From Ichthyophonus hoferi (lineage: Eukaryota > Opisthokonta > Ichthyosporea > Ichthyophonida > Ichthyophonidae): a stretch of DNA of 64,000 nt. The position numbers and the translations under genes are program-made. Each line of letters begins with the position of its first letter. Within the stretch, counting starts at the first letter, position 1. This document shows positions 57,419-64,000 of this stretch, piece after piece. The DNA lies in contig NAOQ01000020.1 in the NCBI GenBank assembly GCA_002751075.1, positions 221,021 to 285,020 on the forward strand. Reading direction: 5' to 3'. A model generated the notes under the pieces. It ran no database searches and had not been told where the DNA came from. It saw only the letters and a program-made list of their open reading frames with translations.

Positions 57419-60400
57419 ATGACTGACATGGCAGACACTGTTAAAGGCCCAGTGAAGGGCCCTTCAAAGAAGAAAGAAAAAAAGGAGGTGGGTGGAACAT
57501 TTAAATAGGATAATGCCTTATTATTATTATTATTATTATTATTATTCTTATTATTATTTGTAAAATAATCCTTCTAGCAGCCGTTATATGTCAGGAAAAA
57601 AGCAAGCCTATTTGTCTACCTATTCCCAATAACCAACTTACATTCTAATCTGCAGCTATACAGACTATTTTCACATGTATTCTGTATAGCTGCAGATTAT
57701 GTAAGCAATAGGATTATTAAAGGTATAGTAATGATTTTATAATCAATCCGGGATTTCCTTTCCAAATATACATTCAGAATAGATAACAGTGCTGCTTTTG
57801 AGTTAGAAGGAGTTGACCATCATTTAAAATTCTGAAGAAAGGCAATAGAGAGGGATTGGTATATGTTAGTAGAACGGGGTCAGACTAACGTAGCAGGGAA
57901 ACAGTCATCCAGTTTCACCGGGGCCAGCTTCTTGCGATGGCCTTGTATTGCTTTATTCATCTGTTTGTATCACTTGCCCCTAGCTTAAAGTATTTCACTT
58001 TCGCACATATAAATATACTTTAGTACTATTAGATTGCTTAATAGTTTTTCCTTTTTCTCATTATAATTCCGTTTATAATTTTTTATTCCTTCTTATTCCC
58101 ATTGTGTTTAATTCTTTTTTTCAATGTACTATTTCTAGGTGGATATTAAAATTATTTTTACGTGCAACAAAGGTAGAGACAAAGTTCACCATTCTACGGA
58201 ATGTCCTACTATTGATGTAACAAGTAACAGCGCCCCTTTCCCTGTGCATCTTTCAGCTTACTCAGTGCAGTGTTTCATCACAGAAAATTCCGCGCGTAGA
58301 GGAGGCAGCCACACCCACAAAGAAGGCGACAACTGAGGAAGTAAACAATACACCCGCCCAAAGCAACAAAAGAAAGGCCAAACAGCAAGAGGTAAGGGCA
58401 GAATCAGACGAGGGAAAACAGAGCGAGAAGAAGAAGAAACAGAAGACCACAACGAATGATATTATGAAGGGTTTCCCCAAACAACCTAAAAAAGCCTACA
58501 ACTTCTTTGTGAAGGAGTTTCATTCTGAGGCCAAGAAGGTTAGAATACCTTCTTCTCCCTCCTCTCCCTCTCCTTGTTCCCTACTTTTCACTTTTTGTGA
58601 CCCTTTTTATCTTTATAAATTTTTTTGCTCTTTGTTTTTCTTCTATTTCTTAATCAATTACGATTGTTTTTGCTCAAGGTTTGTTTGCAGGCTTGCCCTT
58701 ATTATGTGCTTGTCGCCTTTTAAACTGTGTTATTTTTTGTTGGTAGTGTTCCTTTTACATACATTGAAGTTAATTAGCATATGCATACTGTATTGGAGGG
58801 GATAGTAGTGCTAGCAGACAATGGCGGAATAATTTATTCCCTAATAGCACAAAATGTTGTACATGTATAGGAAAATACTAAAGGGTTGGCATGGGTATGT
58901 GCAATATATATATACTATATTTGTGTGTCTACAATATAACACAAATTATAGTTTTAAGATTGATCTAATCATGGACCCACACAGAATGAGGCGATTGAAC
59001 CATACACATTTAGTAAGGTGGGCCAATTAGCGTCTACTAAGTGGAAGGAGATGGATAATAGTCAACGGATTCGGTACGAGAAGATGGAGGAGGGAGAGAA
59101 CCAACGCTATGAACATGTACTGACTCTTTCTCCTTACTTCACTTTATTCTTTCGCTGCTGTATTGTCTGAATTCATTTTCCTACTGTCTTTGCATAGCAC
59201 AGAGTAGAGTATAGATTAGTAGAGTATAATAGAGTAGAGTAGAGTATCCAATTTGTATTTATATAATACGAACCTCTACCTCTAACGTACGAGAGCTTTA
59301 TGTACCTATCTAATACATTGTTTCTCTACTAGGAATATGACATCTTCCGCTCAGCCCACCCCCATGTTATGATTCCACCACCTAAAAGTCGACTCATGGA
59401 GGCCGGTAAGCGCATCTTATTTTAAAGTTATTTTGTATGTCAAGCCCCTCATATACCAGTCTAAAGAACTTGATACATTTTAATTTTCATTATCTATGTA
59501 CGATATCATTTAAAAATAGGTTGAATATAATATATAATAACAGCACATAGGAAGAAAATTAAGCAAAATAAGAAGATGCCCCGAGGCAAGTACCAGACAT
59601 ACTATTAGACATGCAAACAGGGTAAGCTCAATCCTAGCGAGAGAGGTTTTGGGGTCAGTAAAGGACTAGTAGCTAGATATATAAAGATAGGAAGATGTTT
59701 GCGACGGGTGACTATACATACAGGGTTGGGCGCACATCACGCTAGATAGAACGGATATAAAAGATGTAAAAGGCAGGAGGACTACTCTAGTAACTAAGTT
59801 TTAGAAAACAATACAAGTAGTATTTCGAGAACAACACAATGATGATAGGTAGACATGCAGCAATTAGTGTATGGCATGAGAATAATAACACGTAGTGAGG
59901 AAAGAATAGCTCACTGGGTGAGGTGTCTGCAGCGAATTCCTTGGGCATCCAACGCACCAGTATATATCAATTATTTCTCTCCTACAAGTTTGAACAGCTC
60001 AAGAATGTAGGCAGTACTGCTGTAAGGGACCCTCCCCCTCCTCCTCATCCTCCTATCTTTTCTCCTAATTACCACACTATTATACGTACTATTATACACC
60101 CACATTAATACACATAAACATCTGCATGTATTTATACCTTGCATAGCCCTTTTAAGCAATCAATCCAGTGTCTCTTTTATTTCCTTTTTTTTCCTATATT
60201 CTTTTCACGTTCCAAATGTCTTTCATTAATATTTTGGTGTTAATATTCTTAAGCTGCTTCTTTAGGGTTTTTTGTCCTTGATTAAAATCATTCAAACAAT
60301 CATGATTACTATTGGAGGTGTAACAACTATTTATTCATAGGTGAGTATAAAGTGGACCTTCAAAGAATGGGCAGGCTATGTCAGCTGATATTTATCATGG

Positions 60401-63400
60401 TGATAAGGGAGAGGTTGTAAATGGCTAGACTGTAGTAACAATTGTATATAGGATATAGGATATATGTTGTAGGATACAGTATACATGATACAGTATATAG
60501 TAATATATGATATAATCTATAGTATATAATGTATAGTATATAGAATATGGATTGATCTACTACAGTGCCTAATGCCTTGCTCCTTCACAACCAATAGAGT
60601 CTGGCCGATAAGTCAACTGCGATAGCCCAGGAGTGGAGAATGATGCCTGCCAGTGAAAAAGCACTTTGGAGTGAAAAATTTAAGGTATTAATCCCTCGGG
60701 GCTGGGCATGTACACGTAGGAGTGCACTTATTGATGCCTGGTGATTGGATAGCAGGACATCACTACTTCTTCTTTTGATACCTGTGCATGTGTTTGCCTG
60801 CTATGGTGATTGTTGGGCAGATCTCTACAGGATGCTGGGGGATGGGCTGGCTGTAATTATTTCCAGATGGCATTGCATACCCTAGGGTCTTTCACTGGTC
60901 AACCTCGGGGTGGGGTTTACTGTCAATAATCTTACTGGGATATATAGGTTGAAACACCTAAAAATGGGCAATAGTCCGGATGATAGTGTGGTTGCCTGAG
61001 AGTAGTTACTGGCTTGATAAATGGACCGGCTTGTTTGCTATCTCTCATATATATATAGATCATCTCTGACTACTACTTGCCTCATTCAATCCATCTGTAT
61101 CCTTTATGATTCATAGGAATCCCAAAAGGAATACCTCGAAAAGTACAATAGCCTTCCTGCTAAGGTGAGAGAGGCACTGGACGAAGAGAAGAAGCTGAAG
61201 CTATCAAAGAAAGCAGCATCTAAGAAAGGAGAGGGAGACGATGAAGAGGAGGGAGAGGAAACTATGGAGAAGGCTACAGAGAAAGAAGAGGAAGATAAAG
61301 AGACTAGTTCCCGGAAGAAATCAAGAAAGAATGAACCTGAAAGTGATTATGACAGCGATGATATAAAGATTTTAGACTACAAAAAGAAAGCGGTGCGTGT
61401 AGTGAAGGAGACAGATGAGAATGTAGAGGGAACCAAAACCGTTAGTAGCTTTAAGGAGAATGATAAGAGCTCTGTTGATTCGGCTGTGAACTACTTTGAC
61501 AAGGTTGGTTATTGGTATGGGGTATTCTATGTGCATTTGTGTTGTATATGATTGGTTGGTGTGCTTTATTTATTTTTAATTTTGCTTAGGATACTTTGTT
61601 TTTATGTTGGAATTGTCTCTTGCATATTATATATATGATTGTGTACATGTGGTATTGGACAAACCTGTTCTCTGTTGTCTCTCTAGTTTATATAATAGAG
61701 TTGTGTATACATACATATACAAATCTGTTTACAGGTTGGGATGTATGGGGTTACATGTATATGAAAGACATGGCTGTTGGTGATGGTGGTGGTACAATAC
61801 TAATTTTGTAGGAGAAAATAAACACAGACCGGGCTGCCTGAGAGTGACTTCATTTACTGGGCCCAGAAAGAAGGGTATTGTAGGGTATTATATTGTATTA
61901 TATTATATTATATTATATTATATTACATTACATTATGCACATATGATGCTCTTCCTTTGAACTCCCCTTTATTCTCCTTGGTCTATATCTACTATATCCA
62001 TCTAGTGTCTATTATTTCTCTACCAGTCTTTGTACCAACATATGTAGTTTTTTCTATTTGAATTATTATTTTTCTCATTTGTCTCAATCCAAACTGCAAG
62101 GCTGTACCTATTCATATATACTTGTATGTGTACATGCAATCACGTCATTCTCATATTATTAACCAATAATTGGGGCTAGGATATGTAAAGTACGGTAGAC
62201 AGGGGAAAGTAAGCTAGGGCAGGGAGAGGAATATAAGGAAGTTAGGGGACGTGAAGCTGGGGCATACATAATACTAGGGAGAAAGGGGTGGTGGGTAATA
62301 AGTGATGCCCAGCCACTAATTAAAGCGGGTAGGCTCCACGTGTATAACGAGTTGATCAAGACAGGCGAGAAGGAGGAGGCTATGGTAATGACTCTACCCT
62401 AACCCTATAACATTAGTATATAGTACAGTGTATAATATATAGTATATAGAATATAATTTCTGTTATCCCCTGTGTACCTATTGTAAATGTTGACTCTATA
62501 TTGTTTCTAATATTGAATAGTTAATGGTTTCTTTTAACTAGACACACATTCTAGCAGATAATAAGAATGTAACCGCCGTCACTGCCTCCATAAATGCATT
62601 GCAAAATTCCACCCTGTCCAGCATACATATCAGAGACTGTATTTTCATCAATCCACATACAACTTTAACTATTATATATATATATATATATATACGATTA
62701 TACTGTTATGCATCCTATCATACATGCATGCATACATATATCTATAAGAATCGTACTGATCTTCATATTCCCTCTCTCACTCAGAAAACTCTGGTTGTTA
62801 TGTGGCAGTCAATGGTGCCTAATGAGAAGAAGATGTGGCAAAGTGAATTTCAAAAGCTTTGGGTACGTATGCTACATAGCCTTGTTTGAAACGTCTTATT
62901 ATTTCTCTATGTTTTTACACCCCCCTCCCCACCCACCCACCACCCTTTACTAAGATTAAATCACGCTAGATTAAACTGCATTTCTATATACTGTATGTAT
63001 TGCATTATAATGAGCTAATGCAGACTCCAATACCATACGTTATTATATTATGCTATACTCTATTACTTTAGCCCAACCTATACTAGGACACTATTTTATA
63101 CACCCTACCGACTATATTCCTTCCACTATACAGCTTATGACACAACGCCTTGAGTCTCCCACCGATTATCCTGTGTACCTGTGGCAGTTTAGCAAACTGT
63201 AAGCTACCACCCTAACATTCTGTTGACTTCCTCACAGTTTCTCGGGATCTCTAATTGATTTTTGTAATTGATCGTTGATATTTCTGTACTAGCGTTAGTA
63301 ATAGCTAATTGGTTTGATCTACTTTCTATGGAAGGCAACGTAGAGACAGGCGTATATGTGTAGTAGGCTCTATCTCTAGATATCTATTACTATTATATTC

Positions 63401-63813
63401 AGTTATTACTGAAGGAGGAATTCCTACTTTAGTTAGTATACGATTTTCTGAGTTTTGAACAAGCGAGAAATCTGAACTCTGATTATTGTATGTGATTGCT
63501 ATATATATATTGTACAAAGTTTTACGTGTATTACGAGAACTTCATAATTTTTCCAGTGGGCTGTATGTGTGTGAATGGCTGGGGACTGAACAGTAGGGCC
63601 TAGTGATCCGATGATTATTTGCGATTTTGTTGGATTGCCTAGGAATAACATTAGGTTTATAGACTGTCGGTAGATACACCACCATATATACTACATAGTA
63701 TGCCAGATATGCACTTATATACCGCTGTTTAACTGTTTATGTTGTACAGGCATGGAGACTGGTCTGACTATGGCAGTAGAGCCTGCCATACCCTGTCTGA
63801 AGCCTTGTTCCAA
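57419..63813 (+). CDS. Triple HMG-box + WWE domain protein, copy 2 (3' partial)
   Basis: Probable chromatin protein; 484 residues are in the window and it continues beyond it. Exons: 57419-57487, 58257-58538, 58985-59116, 59333-59405, 59544-59585, 59933-60006, 60598-60684, 61117-61503, 62313-62384, 62542-62568, 62785-62862, 63134-63198, 63750-63813. Phases agree throughout. Order: a Lys-rich tail; HMG box 1 (PKQPKKAYNFFVKEF ... ASTKWKEMDNSQRIRYEKM); box 2 (TSIYQLFLSYKFEQL ... AIAQEWRMMPASEKALWSEKF); an acidic/basic linker in 61117-61503; box 3 (GRLHVYNELI ... VVMWQSMVPNEKKMW); and the start of a WWE domain (YPVYLWQF, then GDWSDYG). The domain order equals that of the gene at 12.3 kb, but identity is low, so it is an old paralogue. 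Exon 59544-59585 needs a GC donor and may be alternative. The end of exon 62542-62568 is the other uncertain joint. Confidence 0.83.
57523..57558 (+). repeat. (TTA)n microsatellite
   Basis: About eleven TTA triplets in the first intron of HMG-WWE copy 2. Confidence 0.9.
59544..59585 (+). other. 42-nt phase-symmetric exon with GC donor
   Basis: Encodes a basic peptide (HRKKIKQNKKMPR) just before HMG box 2. The donor is AG|gcaagt, the canonical GC-AG donor, and the acceptor (aataacag) lacks a good pyrimidine tract. It is phase 1 on both sides, so skipping keeps the frame. Reading through the donor instead meets a TAG at 59606-59608. Confidence 0.55.
60440..60548 (+). repeat. TATAGTATA-rich simple repeat
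   Basis: Imperfect ataggatata / acagtatata / atagtatata units in the intron before the exon at 60598. Non-coding. Confidence 0.75.
61877..61935 (+). repeat. (TATTA)n microsatellite
   Basis: About ten pentamers of the tatta type, some with G or C substitutions, in the long intron 61504-62312 of HMG-WWE copy 2. Confidence 0.85.
63332..63560 (+). repeat. Interspersed repeat family R2, intronic copy
   Basis: The left half matches the reverse strand of 52660-52755. The right half (gagttttgaacaagcgagaa, tctgattat and tacgagaactt) matches 19675-19965. It lies in the intron 63199-63749, just before the second WWE exon. Confidence 0.7.
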
Positions 63814-64000
63814 GTAAGCTATACATCCCTTTTCCCTTGAACCAGCTCCTTTCCTTATATTTTCCTGTGCATTGATTTACTCATTTTTTCTTCATTTGAA
63901 ATTTTTCACTCCATTTCTCTTTGTTCTCTCTTGTTATTCCTCTCCATACAGACCACTTAGCACGTATTCCCTGTCTGTATTTTCCTTCTTTAAACATATT

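Noticed and set aside
58139-58256. Possible extra exon before 58257 in HMG-WWE copy 2
   Set aside because: Phase works directly from 57487 to 58257 with a good acceptor, and the upstream stretch does not extend the Lys-rich tail in the right frame.

Overview
The window is eukaryotic nuclear DNA. It is AT-rich and intron-dense, with GT-AG introns mostly of 100-800 bp, many ATA/CATA microsatellites, and two assembly gaps (33616-33955 and 45555-46059). I joined exons by splice-site phase and by matching them to known protein families. This gave six protein genes, five on the + strand and one on the - strand. The set (MCM4, ZZZ3 of the ATAC complex, a TTF1-type Myb terminator factor, SURF4, and WWE-domain proteins) and its divergence from vertebrate sequences suggest an early-branching animal or a close unicellular relative. 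A sponge-like genome is a guess only.

Layout: 310-9220, MCM4 replicative helicase subunit, with its 5' end outside the window. 12338-18790, a protein with a Lys-rich tail, three HMG-type boxes (the third degenerate) and a WWE fold. 22477-30378 (perhaps from about 22147), ZZZ3 with SANT/Myb and ZZ domains. 34844-43851, a TTF1-like protein of about 1199 residues whose giant first exon encodes a repetitive Lys/Glu-rich region, followed by Myb-like repeats. 46288-49524 on the - strand, SURF4, complete at 267 residues and ending in a KKxx signal. 57419-63813 and beyond, a second HMG-box plus WWE protein with the same domain order as the gene at 12.3 kb; it runs off the right edge. For every gene the exon lengths sum to an uninterrupted reading frame.

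Five of the six genes act on chromatin or DNA (replication licensing, ATAC acetyltransferase, rDNA termination, and two HMG/WWE proteins). SURF4 is an ER cargo receptor. The most unusual content is the pair of HMG-box x3 + WWE genes flanking the ZZZ3-TTF1-SURF4 block: this architecture would join DNA bending to ADP-ribose reading. The second member has a tiny phase-symmetric exon with a GC splice donor. Other points are an Asn/His tract in MCM4 that appears to come from a microsatellite, and a nested repeat array in the TTF1 N-terminus.

The intergenic stretches hold interspersed repeats. One is a ~140 bp family with four copies at 54.2-56.1 kb. Another is scattered at 15.6, 19.7, 52.7 and 63.4 kb. 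There is also a ~240 bp tandem duplication at 32.75-33.2 kb, and short decayed coding-like stretches that I cannot assign to a family. I found no rRNA, tRNA or CRISPR.
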